Origin: Notolepis coatsorum
Lineage: Eukaryota > Chordata > Actinopteri > Aulopiformes > Paralepididae
Reading direction: 5' to 3'
NCBI GenBank assembly: GCA_963971535.1
Contig: OZ020601.1
Location: 20,635,955-20,699,954 of the forward strand
Length of the DNA: 64,000 nucleotides
Shown: positions 35,029 to 48,165 of the stretch, piece by piece
Layout of the letters: each line of letters starts with the position of its first letter
Position numbering within the stretch: the stretch's first letter is position 1
Notes under the pieces: model-generated
What the model was told of the DNA's origin: nothing
The model's database searches: none
The model's input: only the letters and a program-made list of their open reading frames with translations
Position numbers and translations under genes: made by a program

Positions 35029-36300
35029 GTGAAGGAGGTCAGCGCTCTACACAGGAACTACAGAGCTCTTACAGTGAAGGAGGTCAGCGCTCTACACAGG
35101 AACTACAGAGCTCTTACAGTGAAGGAGGTCAGCGCTCTACACAGGAACTACAGAGCTCTTACAGTGAAGGAGGTCAACACTCTACACAGGAACTACAGAG
35201 CTCTTACAGTGAAGGAGGTCAGCGCTCTACACAGGAACTACAGAGCTCTTACAGTGAAGGAGGTCAGCGCTCTACACAGGAACTACAGAGCTCTTACAGT
35301 GAAGGAGGTCAGCGCTCTACACAGGAACTACAGAGCTCTTACAGTGAAGGAGGTCAACACTCTACACAGGAACTACAGAGCTCTTACAGTGAAGGAGGTC
35401 AACACTCTACACAGGAACTACAGAGCTCTTACAGTGAAGGAGGTCAGCGCTCTACACAGGAACTACAGAGCTCTTACAGTGAAGGAGGTCAGCGCTCTAC
35501 ACAGGAACTACAGAGCTCTTACAGTGAAGGAGGTCAACGCTCTACACAGGAACTACAGAGCTCTTACAGTGAAGGAGGTCAGCGCTCTACACAGGAACTA
35601 CAGAGCTCTTACAGTGAAGGAGGTCAACACTCTACACAGGAACTACAGAGGTCTTACAGTGAAGGAGGTCAGCGCTCTACACAGGAACTACAGAGCTCTT
35701 ACAGTGAAGGAGGTCAACACTCTACACAGGAACTACAGAGCTCTTACAGTGAAGGAGGTCAACGCTCTACACAGGAACTACAGAGCTCTTACAGTGAAGG
35801 AGGTCAGTGCTCTACACAGGAACTACAGAGCGGTTACAGTGAAGGAGGTCAGCGCTCTACACAGGAACTACAGAGCTCTTACAGTGAAGGAGGTCAGCAC
35901 TCTACACAGGAACTACAGAGCGGTTACAGTGAAGGAGGTCAGCGCTCTACACAGGAACTACAGAGCGGTTACAGTGAAGGAGGTCAGCGCTCTACACAGG
36001 AACTACAGAGCGGTTACAGTGAAGGAGGTCAGCGCTCTACACAGGAACTACAGAGCTCTTACAGTGAAGGAGGTCAGCGCTCTACACAGGAACTACAGAG
36101 CGGTTACAGTGAAGGAGGTCAGCGCTCTACACAGGAACTACAGAGCTCTTACAGTGAAGGAGGTCAGCGCTCTACACAGGAACTACAGAGCTCTTACAGT
36201 GAAGGAGGTCAGCGCTCTACACAGGAACTACAGAGCTCTTACAGTGAAGGAGGTCAGCGCTCTACACAGGAACTACAGAGCTCTTACAGTGAAGGAGGTC
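35029..36300. repeat. 45-bp minisatellite, about 28 copies up to a gap
   Basis: The unit is GTGAAGGAGGTCAGCGCTCT, ACACAGGAACTACAGAGCTC and TTACA. Variants AACACT, AACGCT and CGGTT are interspersed. 45 is divisible by three, so a 15-residue repeat frame stays open through the array; I regard the 620-codon frame as an artefact with Ns in it. Confidence 0.98.
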
Positions 36301-36500
36301 NNNNNNNNNNNNNNNNNNNNNNNNNNNNNNNNNNNNNNNNNNNNNNNNNNNNNNNNNNNNNNNNNNNNNNNNNNNNNNNNNNNNNNNNNNNNNNNNNNNN
36401 NNNNNNNNNNNNNNNNNNNNNNNNNNNNNNNNNNNNNNNNNNNNNNNNNNNNNNNNNNNNNNNNNNNNNNNNNNNNNNNNNNNNNNNNNNNNNNNNNNNN
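36301..36500. other. Assembly gap (200 N)
   Basis: A run of exactly 200 N that interrupts the 45-bp array, most likely a placeholder of arbitrary size. Confidence 0.99.
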
Positions 36501-37463
36501 CCTTATACATGCAGGTATCGAGGATAAAATGACTGGTAAAAAGGTCATTTTAGGTAGGTGGGGAAAAAAATATGCACCGGGGCTTATGATGTCATAATGT
36601 CATGAGTGCGTGATAGGTCTATTGGGGCCTGGAGGCCATGGCCTGGGTGAATACTCTACTCTGATTGGCTGGAGGGGTGTTGATTCATTTAAGATATACT
36701 GCATGCTGGAGCCTCATCACAGTTCAAAATGAATGCACTTGTACACAACCACTACAACCCTGCTCAGCTCTTCAGGTCCAGCTTTCTGACAGCAGGCAGG
36801 TGGTATACTCTGTATCAAGTGTTGTGCACCGATTCATGAATGTAAAACTATTCTGTTGGACACCGGTGTGACAGAAAGTGCAAATAGGATTGTGGGAAAT
36901 GTAGTAAACTGCCATGAGAAATGTAGGAAATTGGTACGCGCCGGTGGTACGCTCAACTGAAACCTGAAACGACTGCGGCCATACCGTGCCGAGTTCGGTC
37001 CACTGACAGTATGTCCGACTATGTGGGAGCCTTTAGTCATTCATTAAGATTGAGCTAGCGAAGCACTTTGGCATTTGGAGAGGCAGTATGTATTTAGTTT
37101 AACATGATCACAAAGTGGTGAGCTTAGCAACATGGCACTTGGGTAAAGAATACCGGCTCTAGCTAAATAAAGCACACAGCACATTTTGTGCATATTTGTT
37201 TGTGGAAAAAATATATTGATTTGGGGACAATGAGATGTCTTTATATAGCAAGCCAGCCTTGTAGTCAAACATACTGTCAGATCATATTCACTTGCTAGCA
37301 TAAAGTTAGCTTTCTGGGTCATCGTCACTGGCATCGGTCAGGTGTCAGTCAGGTGGTTGCGAAGCCGTTGCTAAGGTGGTGCAGAGGGACAATAATGAAA
37401 GTCAGCAGTGAGCAAAGCATAAATAATGTATTCTATATATTTTGACAGAAAATATGAGTAAAT
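36501..37463. other. Non-coding stretch, nothing recognised
   Basis: No coding or repeat family recognised. The right side of the gap does not resume the 45-bp unit. Confidence 0.45.
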
Positions 37464-37912
37464 GGGCGGCTGAGTGGCGCAGTGGGCAAGGCTCTCGCCA
37501 CTAACGCAGGAGATGCTGGGTTCGAGCTGGGCTTGGCCGGTCGTCATACTAACACAATTGGCAGTGTTAGAGGGTGGGAAAGCCGGTGGTTGGGATTGGA
37601 CGTTGTGGACAGCGACTCCTACAGGTCGGTTGGTGGGCCTGTACAGCAGAATCAGGAAGTATCGGGGGCAGCGTGAGCCTCCCACGCGTTACTCCTCGCC
37701 ACTGAGAGATCGCGCTGTTCAGGTGAAAAGATGCGACAGCTGCCTCCTCGTGTACCGGAGGGGACACGTGATGCAAGGCTTCGTCCTCACTGCAGCCGAC
37801 CAGTGGGAGGTATAGTCTAGCAACGTTCGAGACAGGGGAGGGTAGAATTGAAGGGAGAATTGGCCAGGCGAAATTGGGATCGGCTTTGCCTCGTGGGGTA
37901 ATTAGCCGATAC
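37464..37912 (+). mobile_element. tRNA-derived SINE, nearly full length
   Basis: Starts GGGCGGCTGAGTGGCGCAGT; TGGCGCAGTGG fits a pol III A box and GGGTTCGAGC a B box. The body has CACTAACGCAGGAGATGCTG, AACACAATTGGCAGTGTTAG, AGCGACTCCTACAGGTCGGT and CAGGTGAAAAGATGCG, shared with 44100-44548. The 3' part continues through AGGCGAAATTGGGATCGG. The tRNA head is degenerate and not a tRNA gene. Confidence 0.88.
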
Positions 37913-38625
37913 GTTGTGCGTTAATATTTCTATAACTGCACACCTCGCTGTGTATCATCTCTTACATGACACTCGCCATGGCTTGGCAGCTGGCGTTGCA
38001 ACAATCCAGATGCTCTATAAACAACTCCCCCAGCAGACAGATGAGCAGCCAGTGAGTCCATGCCAGTCCTCATGCTAGCGAGCTCTGCTCTGCCTCTGCT
38101 CTGCCTCAGCTCTGCCTTCACTGCTGCTTGAAATACTCAATGCTTTTTGGAGGTAATAGCGCCTTTGATCAGATAATGAACCCTAGAGGCTTTGAAGGGA
38201 ACTTCACCACCACATTGACTTTACTGCTCACTCACACCTCCTTACATAATCCTACTATGGGGGTCAACATTAGGAAAAATACTGTAAATAGTCTTACTGC
38301 AAAGGTGGGCCATTCAAAGCATTAATAAGATAAATCCACTGTTTATAAAGTCCCATGTTATGAAAAGTAATGATTTTTAGTTGTAGATTAATGCAAATAG
38401 AGCTTAAACAAAGTTACTCCCAGATTGTGTGCGAAGGTTTTAATTTTTTTTTCAATACAAGAGCAAATATGATTTGAGGGATGTTTGTAAATGTACTGTT
38501 GAAAAAGCAAAGAAAGGATTAAAGGAGAAGTACTTCTATTGTCGGGTTAAGTTGTGGGGAAATTATTATATAAATCTAAGAATGAGTAATTTGCCTTTAG
38601 TAAAAAAAGATTTATATGTTTATTT
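37913..38625. other. Non-coding stretch, nothing recognised
   Basis: Short tandem CTCTGCTCTGCCTC near 38080-38115; otherwise plain. Confidence 0.4.
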
Positions 38626-39929
<1,304 letters not shown>

Positions 39930-41243
39930 CCTGCCTGGATCTTGGCTCTCAGGTCTGGCTGAAATACTCAGTCTCTCCAGGGAGTCCTGATTTCCACTCT
40001 TAGCTCCGTGAACATAATGTTCCCCGTCATACAGATTGTGCTCCTTGCATTTTCATCTAGGCCAAGATGTTCCCAACACACAAACAAAACCCTGACATTT
40101 TGTCGTCTCGTCGATTTGGCTCAGTTAAGTCCTCTGTACAGTCTTTTAAGTGAGATAGAGTGTATGGTCAGTATAATCTGTGCAGTCTTTTAAATGGGAT
40201 AGAGCGTATGGTCAGTATAATCTGTGCAGTCTTTTAAGTGGGATAGAGCGTATGGACAGTATAATCTGTGCAGTCTTTTAAGTGAGATAGAGCGTATGGA
40301 CAGTATAATCTGTGCAGTCTTTTAAGTGAGATAGAGCGTATGGTCAGTATAATCTGCGCAGTCTTTTAAGTGGGATAGAGCGTATGGACAGTATAATCTG
40401 TGCAGTCTTTTAAGTGAGATAGAGCGTATGGTCAGTATAATCTGCGCAGTCTTTTAAGTGGGATAGAGCGTATGGACAGTATAATCTGTGCAGTCTTTTA
40501 AGTGGGATAGAGCGTATGGACAGTATAATCTGTGCAGTCTTTTAAGTGGGATAGAGCGTATGGACAGTATAATCTGTGCAGTCTTTTAAGTGGGATAGAG
40601 CGTATGGACAGTATAATCTGTGCAGTCTTTTAAGTGGGATAGAGCGTATGGACAGTATAATCTGTGCAGTCTTTTACGTGGGATAGAGCGTATGGACAGT
40701 ATAATCTGTGCAGTCTTTTAAGTGAGATAGAGCGTATGGTCAGTATAATCTGCGCAGTCTTTTAAGTGGGATAGAGCGTATGGACAGTATAATCTGTGCA
40801 GTCTTTTAAGTGGGATAGAGCGTATGGTCAGTATAATCTGTGCAGTCTTTTAAGTGGGATAGAGCGTACAGTATGGACAGTCGAATCTGTGCTCTGTCTG
40901 TGGTTCTATTAGAACCCGGATGGTTCCAGAAGTTTGGCGGGTTTAGAGCAGTGTCTGGTAACCCATGTTTTCAGTCTTTGACCTTTGATCTCCTGCAGTT
41001 CAGAGGTAATTTTGAAATTAACAAAATGATCAGTTGTGACTTTCTTTCACCAGAAATGTGCTCCTTCATATTGTCCAGAGCCTCAGGCTGCCCTCTGGAA
41101 CAGCTCACTGAAGGAACACAACCACACACCACCCAAACAAGACACCACACACCAGAGGAGTGGGGTCCAGCATTATGAAGAGGATGATGTTATTTTCTGA
41201 ATCATGACTGCCCTACCGATCAGAGCTCCGTATTCTCTCTCTC

Positions 41244-41310
<67 letters not shown>
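39930..41310. repeat. Tandem duplication, copy 2, with expanded internal array
   Basis: Same order of blocks as copy 1 with only a few substitutions (for example ACCAGTTTGG versus AGAAGTTTGG). The internal 44-bp array (40139-40870) has about 17 units instead of four. It ends in its own CT tract (41233-41310, with one TATC interruption). Confidence 0.95.
40139..40870. repeat. 44-bp minisatellite, about 17 copies
   Basis: The unit is CAGTCTTTTAAGTGGGATAG, AGCGTATGGACAGTATAATC and TGTG. Variants alternate GAGATAG/GGGATAG and GGTCAG/GGACAG. Confidence 0.96.
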
Positions 41311-41312
<2 letters not shown>

Positions 41313-41637
41313 TCCTATCCTCTCACCTGGTCCTCCAGAACCAGTAGCGCCAGCTCCTTTCCACGGGAGGCCGAGGTGAGGCAGAAATGAAAGGGTCTCT
41401 ATGGCAACTGTTCCCCAGGCCAACCGCGGCCGCACACGTGTCTGTCTCCACCCGGTGCATGGCCACGGTCACCAACCTCAACCGTTTCACCGACTAATAA
41501 GCATTTGATCAAACTCTTAACAGGAGATTGTAGAGAATGTGATTAAATCCCTTACCTACTCTTACTAGTTATAAATACAGCAACGTATGGTAATACTACC
41601 ATAGTGTCTTTATACCTGTATCACCATACATAATAAC

Positions 41638-42721
41638 TAGGGATGTCCGATATTATCGGCCTACCGATATCGGTATCGGTTGATATTGGTTGATATTGGT
41701 ATCGGAAATTAACACTTTAATCGCCAAGGACGCCTTAACTCGTCATTCCCCGCCATGCTAATTCTGCCAATGACGCCGTAACACGTCATTGAGATCAATA
41801 TTTCAAAAATCTGTGATCGCAATCATATTTCTCCCGCGGAGACTTGAGATCTACTGTTGATCCCCTCTCAACTCTCCAACGGTTCAAGAGCGCCATCTGG
41901 TGGCCGATCGGCGGATCGCCCAAACCGGAAACGGAAACTGGTGCTCATCCAAATTCGGTCCGATCACTCGCTATAGGTCCCGGGACTCGAGCTCGACACA
42001 ATGGATAGCGATCCGTTACCAATAACTTGATAAACAACATGATTTGGACGTATATACTATTATACAACCTGGAGATGGATCGCATATTTCAACATCCCAT
42101 AATAGGAATATTTTTGCTCCACGCTCATCGCCCAACAGCCCGAGGAGACTGGGGTAAGTTTCAGCGTTTATTTTTACCGTGTTCGATACAAACTGTTCTA
42201 ATGATCATATCACCTACACTACATGAATCATCTAACGTTGGCCACGGAATTATAAACGACCCCCCCCCCCCCATCCGGTCAACATCAGATGATAAGTAGT
42301 AACTTCTAGAAGCACGTCCATTTGAAATTTTCTATCTGGCGCCAATCGCTATCAAACTATATTTAATCATCAATATAATGCATTTAGGGCTATAAATCAC
42401 GTTCTGCAGAATGCTGCAGAAAACGATAAAAACATATTTATACTTTAGACCGTATTTTAGTATGAATATGTGAATGAAAAAGTATAACGTTCCTACATCC
42501 TGAACGATAGATAATTGACGTTGAATGGGCCATAGTAATGTCAATTTAGCAATACAATTTAAAAAGTTATAGCCCTGCAAAGAAGGGGAACTTCTCCATA
42601 GACAAATAGAGCTGGCAGAGGATGGTATAAGGATGTACATAAGCGTGGCAAAGAAAGTGTTAAGAGTTGGACAATATCGGTATATCGGTATCGGTAAAAA
42701 AGCCAATATCGAGCATCCCTA
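41638..42721. mobile_element. hAT MITE copy B, itself interrupted
   Basis: Starts TAGGGATGTCCGATATTATC and ends AATATCGAGCATCCCTA. ATAATAAC flanks it at 41630-41637 and 42722-42729, a perfect 8-bp hAT duplication. Of the 1084 bases, 951 belong to a piggyBac-like insertion plus its duplicated TTAA; the rest matches copy A at 20230-20518. Confidence 0.93.
41713..42659. mobile_element. piggyBac-like non-autonomous element in the hAT MITE
   Basis: Starts CACTTTAATCGCCAAGGACG after TTAA (41709-41712) and ends GCAAAGAAAGTG before TTAA (42660-42663). The uninterrupted hAT copy A reads GGAAATTAAGAGTTGG (minus strand) at this position, so TTAA was duplicated on insertion. 947 bp. Related termini occur at 54723-55652 and at 24316. 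No intact transposase; ATGGATAGCGATCC near 42001 begins only a nine-codon frame. Confidence 0.92.
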
Positions 42722-42885
42722 ATAATAACACTATACATCTGATTAGCACTATTACTCAGTAGTATTTTATATCCAGTTTAATCATTGTATATTACTATTG
42801 CACTTTACTGTTACATTTGCACTTATTTTCGTTGTACTGTACTTGCTGTATGATGACTAATACATTGTAATCTAATCTAATCTGA

Positions 42886-43375
42886 ATAGCATCCAGTGCT
42901 GTATATACGTGAAGTTAGAGGTTATACGTGAATCTATAGAGGCATGGCTTCCTCTCTCCTTCCAGCAGACTGAGTGTTGTTGGAAGGTGAAGCCCCCCCC
43001 CTCCCTGTCTCGTTAAGGATCGTCACCGTCACTCTTTATACTTTCCCTCACATGGATGAGCCGTTACCGTGGCAACCGTGATGGATGGGAGAGACGGTGT
43101 GTAGAGGGACCGCAGGGACAGAGGGATTTGAAAGTGCTGATCGAAAGCTCCTTATATCCTGGACACTGTGTGTGCACGTCTTTGTGCACAGCCGTGATGC
43201 GCATGACAAAACAGCATGCGTATGTAATAAGTAAATATATAACTAGCATATATATAGTAAATATATGGAATTTTTCACCACTAGTTGATCAAATTGGCGC
43301 TATAGCACACACTACGAGAACATTGTGTATCACGTGTTCTTCCAACACAAGCATCGGGGGTGATGTAGGATTCTT
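42886..43375. other. Non-coding stretch, nothing recognised
   Basis: No repeat family or coding signal recognised. Confidence 0.4.
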
Positions 43376-43588
43376 CTTTGAAACAAAGTGAACCAACGTT
43401 GCTCTTAGAAGATGTTTCTTTGAAACAAAGTGAACCAACGTTGCTCTTAGAGGATGTTTCTTTGAAACAAAGTGAACCAACGTTGCTCTTAGAAGATGCT
43501 TCTTTGAAACAAAGTGAACCAACGTTGCTCTTAGAGGATTCTTCTTTGAAACAAAGTGAACCAACGTTGCTCTTAGAAGATGCTTCTG
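43376..43588. repeat. 42-bp minisatellite, five copies
   Basis: The unit is TTTGAAACAAAGTGAACCAA, CGTTGCTCTTAGAAGATG and TTTC. The 14-residue reading frame stays open on both strands; artefact. Confidence 0.95.
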
Positions 43589-43649
43589 TGTGAGGGTAGG
43601 AGCACCACAGACAAACAGATCATTTCTAGTGTCAAACAGCGTTCCAGGG

Positions 43650-43848
43650 ATCCATACTTTATGTATTCAATACAAAATATATACCATACTTTATGTATTC
43701 AATACTAAAGATATATCATACTTTATGTATTCAATACTAAATATATATTGTACTTTATGCAATCAATATTAAAAAAATATCATACTTTGTTTATTCAATA
43801 CTAAAGATATATCATACTTTATTTATTCAGTACTAAAGATCATACTTA
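43650..43848. repeat. 30-bp AT-rich minisatellite, about seven copies
   Basis: Units based on CATACTTTATGTATTCAATA plus CTAAAGATAT with progressive substitutions. Confidence 0.92.
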
Positions 43849-43869
43849 TCGGTTAATCTACCTGGTGCA

Positions 43870-44015
43870 GCCAGATGGGCAGGTTGGCATTGGCACCTTG
43901 CATGGTTTCCTCCACCGTCGGTGTGAGAATGTGTCAGTGAATGGGTGAATGTGAGGAACAAAATTGTAAAGCGCTTTGGATAAAGGCACTATATAAATGC
44001 ACCATTCACCATTTA
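43870..44015 (+). mobile_element. SINE 3' portion, plus strand
   Basis: TGAATGGGTGAATGTGAGGA then AAAGCGCTTTGGATAAAGGC and ACTATATAAATGCACCATTC is the same 3' part as the SINE at 25725-25965. The tRNA head is missing. Confidence 0.8.
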
Positions 44016-44099
44016 GACTTATCTTTGGCATTAAGTGCATAGCTTCTCTAAAATAATGTGTCTCGCTGTTTGGGATTCAGACTGAGAACAGGTTTCTTC

Positions 44100-44548
44100 T
44101 GGCGCAGTGGGCAAGGCGCTCGCCACTAGTGCAGGAGATGCTGGGTTCGAGCCCAGCTCTCTGCATTGCTACCAGCTTGGCTGGTCGCTCATACTAACAC
44201 AATTGGCAGTGTTAGGGGTGGGAAAGCTGGTGGGTGGATCCTGGTCGTTGTAAACAGCGACTCCTACAGTTCGGTCGGGGCGCCTGCTCAGCTAGGAAAG
44301 GATCTAAGGGGATCTAAGGGGATCTGATCCTTCCACACGTTACACCCTCTCAGTGAGAGTCCGCACTGCCAGGTGAAAAGAAGCGGTTGATTGGCTACAC
44401 ATGTGTCGGAGGAAGCATGTGATAGCCTCCGCCCTCCCAGACCGACTGTAGGGGGTAGGTGCACAGCGACCAGGAAGGGGATTGGGAATTGGCATAACGA
44501 CTAACATTGGGATGGGAGAAAAAAGGAGGAAAAAGGAGGGGGGAAAAG
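44100..44548 (+). mobile_element. tRNA-derived SINE, nearly full length
   Basis: TGGCGCAGTGGGCAAGGCGC carries the A-box-like motif and GGGTTCGAGCCC the B box. It matches 37464-37912 and 53157-53508 in order. GGATCTAAGG is tandemly repeated twice inside. The 3' end is A- and G-rich (GGGATGGGAGAAAAAAGGAG). Confidence 0.88.
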
Positions 44549-44742
44549 ATAATAATAAAAAATAAAAAATAAAGTCCCAGATCAATTCTCCTTTTCTATG
44601 TCATATTCATCTAGAATGAGTTGCCTACCGGGCGGTGATTTTAATATTTCAGATTGTGACTTGACCTATCTCAAACCACCGGATCAAGAGAAGAGGACAG
44701 GGTTTGAAATAGGCCAATTGGTGGATGACAGTCAGATAGGAG

Positions 44743-44921
<179 letters not shown>

Positions 44922-44946
44922 GGGGGAGGGTGTTTGTCGTTTGTCA

Positions 44947-46940
44947 CGGTGGTAGACGGTATGTGGGTGGTTTGAGGTGGTAGACAGGGGGCAGCATGTG
45001 GAGGTTTGAGGTGGTAGACAGGGGGCAGCATGTGGAGGTTTGAGGTGGTAGACAGGGGGCCGCATGTGGAGGTTTGAGGTGGTAGACAGGGGGCAGCATG
45101 TGGAGGTTTGAGATGGTAGACAGGGGGCAGCATGTGGAGGTTTGAGGTGGTAGACAGGGGGCAGCATGTGGAGGTTTGAGGTGGTAGACAGGGGGCAGCA
45201 TGTGGAGGTTTGAGGTGGTAGACAGGGGGCAGCATGTGGAGGTTTGAGGTGGTAGACAGGGGGCAACATGTGGAGGTTTGAGGTGGTAGACAGGGGGCAG
45301 CATGTGGAGGTTTGAGGTGGTAGACAGGGGGCCGCATGTGGAGGTTTGAGGTGGTAGACATGGGTCAGGAGGTGGAGGTCGAGGTGGTAGACAGGGGGCA
45401 GCATGTGGAGGTTTGAGGTGGTAGACAGGGGGCCGCATGTGGAGGTTTGAGGTGGTAGACAGGGGGCAGCATGTGGAGGTTTGAGATGGTAGACAGGGGG
45501 CAGCATGTGGAGGTTTGAGGTGGTAGACAGGGGGCAGCATGTGGAGGTTTGAGGTGGTAGACAGGGGGCAGCATGTGGAGGTTTGAGGTGGTAGACAGGG
45601 GGCAACATGTGGAGGTTTGAGGTGGTAGACAGGGGGCAGCATGTGGAGGTTTGAGGTGGTAGACAGGGGGCCGCATGTGGAGGTTTGAGGTGGTAGACAT
45701 GGGTCAGGAGGTGGAGGTCGAGGTGGTAGACAGGGGGCAGCATGTGGAGGTTTGAGGTGGTAGACAGGGGGCAGCATGTGGAGGTTTGAGATGGTAGACA
45801 GGGGGCAGCATGTGGAGGTTTGAGGTGGTAGACAGGGGGCAGCATGTGGAGGTTTGAGGTGGTAGACAGGGGGCAGCATGTGGAGGTTTGAGGTGGTAGA
45901 CAGGGGGCAGCATGTGGAGGTTTGAGGTGGTAGACAGGGGGCAGCATGTGGAGGTTTGAGGTGGTAGACAGGGGGCAGCATGTGGAGGTTTGAGGTGGTA
46001 GACAGGGGGCCGCATGTGGAGGTTTGAGGTGGTAGACATGGGTCAGGAGGTGGAGGTCGAGGTGGTAGACAGGGGGCAGCATGTGGAGGTTTGAGGTGGT
46101 AGACAGGGGGCCGCATGTGGAGGTTTGAGGTGGTAGACAGGGGGCAGCATGTGGAGGTTTGAGGTGGTAGACAGGGGGCAGCATGTGGAGGTTTGAGGTG
46201 GTAGACAGGGGGCAGCATGTGGAGGTTTGAGGTGGTAGATGGGGCAGCATGTGGAGGTTTGAGGTGGTAGACAGGGGGCAGGAGGTGGAGGTTTGAGGTG
46301 GTAGACAGGGGGCAGCATGTGGAGGTTTGAGGTGGTAGACAGGGGGCAGCATGTGGAGGTTTGAGGTGGTAGACAGGGGGCAGCATGTGGAGGTTTGAGG
46401 TGGTAGACAGGGGGCAGGAGGTGGAGGTTTGAGGTGGTAGACAGGGGGCCGCATGTGGAGGTTTGAGGTGGTAGACAGGGGGCAGGAGGTGGAGGTTTGA
46501 GGTGGTAGACAGGGGGCAGCATGTGGAGGTTTGAGGTGGTAGACAGGGGGCAGGAGGTGGAGGTTTGAGGTGGTAGACAGGGGGCAGCATGTGGAGGTTT
46601 GAGGTGGTAGACAGGGGGCAGGAGGTGGAGGTTTGAGGTGGTAGACAGGGGGCAGGAGGTGGAGGTTTGAGGTGGTAGACGGGGGGCAGCATGTGGAGGT
46701 TTGAGGTGGTAGACAGGGGGCAGGAGGTGGAGGTTTGGACAGCTTCACTGAGGGAGCTCGGGTCAGGAGGTGGAGGTTTGGACAGCTTCACTGAGGGAGC
46801 TCGGGTCAGGAGGTGGAGGTTTGAGGTGGTAGACAGGGGTCAGGAGGTGGAGGTTTGAGGTGGTAGACAGGGGTCAGGAGGTGGAGGTTTGGACAGCTTC
46901 ACTGAGGGAGCTCGGGTCAGGAGGTGGAGGACACGTAAAG
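44947..46940. repeat. 34-bp minisatellite, about 57 copies, with 339-bp higher-order period
   Basis: The unit is GGTGGTAGACAGGGGGCAGC then ATGTGGAGGTTTGA. A distinctive one-base-shorter unit with TGGGTCAGGAGGTGGAGGTC recurs at 45361, 45700 and 46039, giving a 339-base (10 units minus one base) superrepeat three times. A different 3' variant (GGACAGCTTCACTGAGGGAG) appears three times at 46735-46940. Minus-strand frames of 699 and 615 codons span the array because the unit has no stop in any phase. Confidence 0.98.
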
Positions 46941-48049
46941 CATAATAACATAGCGGTCCAAACGCTGAGCAGCACAGACAGAAGGCAAAGTGACCTATAG
47001 TGAGGTACTATAGACTGCTGTCTTTTGGATGAAATTTCCCATCTACAGTTGAGGTTATGGTGGGGTGTGAGGTCTCCAGTAAGGTTAGGGTTAGAATTAA
47101 GGTAAGAGTTAGGTTTATTAAGAGCAAGGTTAAAGTAAACACTCGACAAAGTGCTACGACTATTAGTGGAACTACTGTAAGAACGTCTTTAATGGAGGAC
47201 AGCCCATAGTCTTCATCGTCTTTCGGTAAATACTATACTAATGCTACGGTATAACTGTGTGCATTTCAACGCAGAGGGCCGTGATTCTACCTGGTGTTTT
47301 CACAGTATTATACATACATGACAACAATTATATATATTATATATAATTGTTGTCCTCATCAGCCAGTAGACTAAGACCTTGATGAGATGTTCCTCGTGCG
47401 TAAAGGGTAAGGTAGGCTTTTAGGTTAATGTGTTTTCTCTCCAGTGGAAGGAGGCAGTACTATACGGCTGGTGAAAAGCACCTACTTAGGTCCTGCTGTG
47501 AATGCAATTAGATCCTGATGACATTTCACCAGCGAGCCGAGCTAATCTCTCACCCCGCAGAGAGATAACCCGCTGGGTTCCAAATCAATTTGCTCTTGAC
47601 ACACTTTTCATAATAATATGTATTAACCCCCACGCTAGCGATGAAATTACAGCGTAGTCCCTGGTGGATACATTGAAACTGTGGCAGTAATCTGTTAATA
47701 ACGCTGAACACTCGACGGTCCCGATCTGATTCCATTCTGCACATCTTTTGATCTTTTTGTGTTTGTTTATAACCCTAACCCTTACCTTAACCCGCTGGAT
47801 TGGAGCACTGGACCCTTATCATACTGGCGCTGGTGATTACACTTAAGGTTCACCAGAGTTTGCACTGAATTAGGAAAATCTGCTTTTAGCTTCTGTGCCC
47901 CAGGAAACATGGAACGTTTTGCAATGCACTTTAATAGAACTCAATTCATTAGTATCAATTAAAATCTTTAACAGCAAACTATTTCACCACAGTCTGCAGT
48001 TGTTTTGAATTATTTTAATGTTTAATTGATTGACTTTCTGTTTCTATAT
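46941..48049. other. Non-coding stretch, nothing recognised
   Basis: Contains degenerate GGTTAGGGTTAG-type bits at 47085-47130 and a TATATAATTATATATAATTG palindrome-like patch near 47330. No coding signal recognised. Confidence 0.45.
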
Positions 48050-48150
48050 TGTTTTTGTATATAGTATGTGTTGTATTTCTCACTGTCATGGTAAGTGAGT
48101 GCTTGCTCCCAAGGATCCTTGGAGATTAAATAAAGATTGAATGAATGAAC
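48050..48150 (+). mobile_element. LINE 3' end with TGAA tail
   Basis: TGGTAAGTGAGTGCTTGCTC, CAAGGATCCTTGGAGATTAA and ATAAAGATTGAATGAATGAA form a typical short LINE 3' end. Confidence 0.65.
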
Positions 48151-48165
48151 CCTAACCTTAACCCT

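Larger units (their letters stand above)
41548..42885 (+). mobile_element. LINE 3' UTR copy B, interrupted by nested DNA elements
   Basis: 41548-41637 and 42730-42885 are the two halves of the family seen at 21840-22245 (CCCTTACCTACTCTTACTAG ... TATTACTCAGTAGTATTTTA ... TGATGACTAATACATTG). The break carries a hAT MITE with an 8-bp duplication. Confidence 0.9.
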
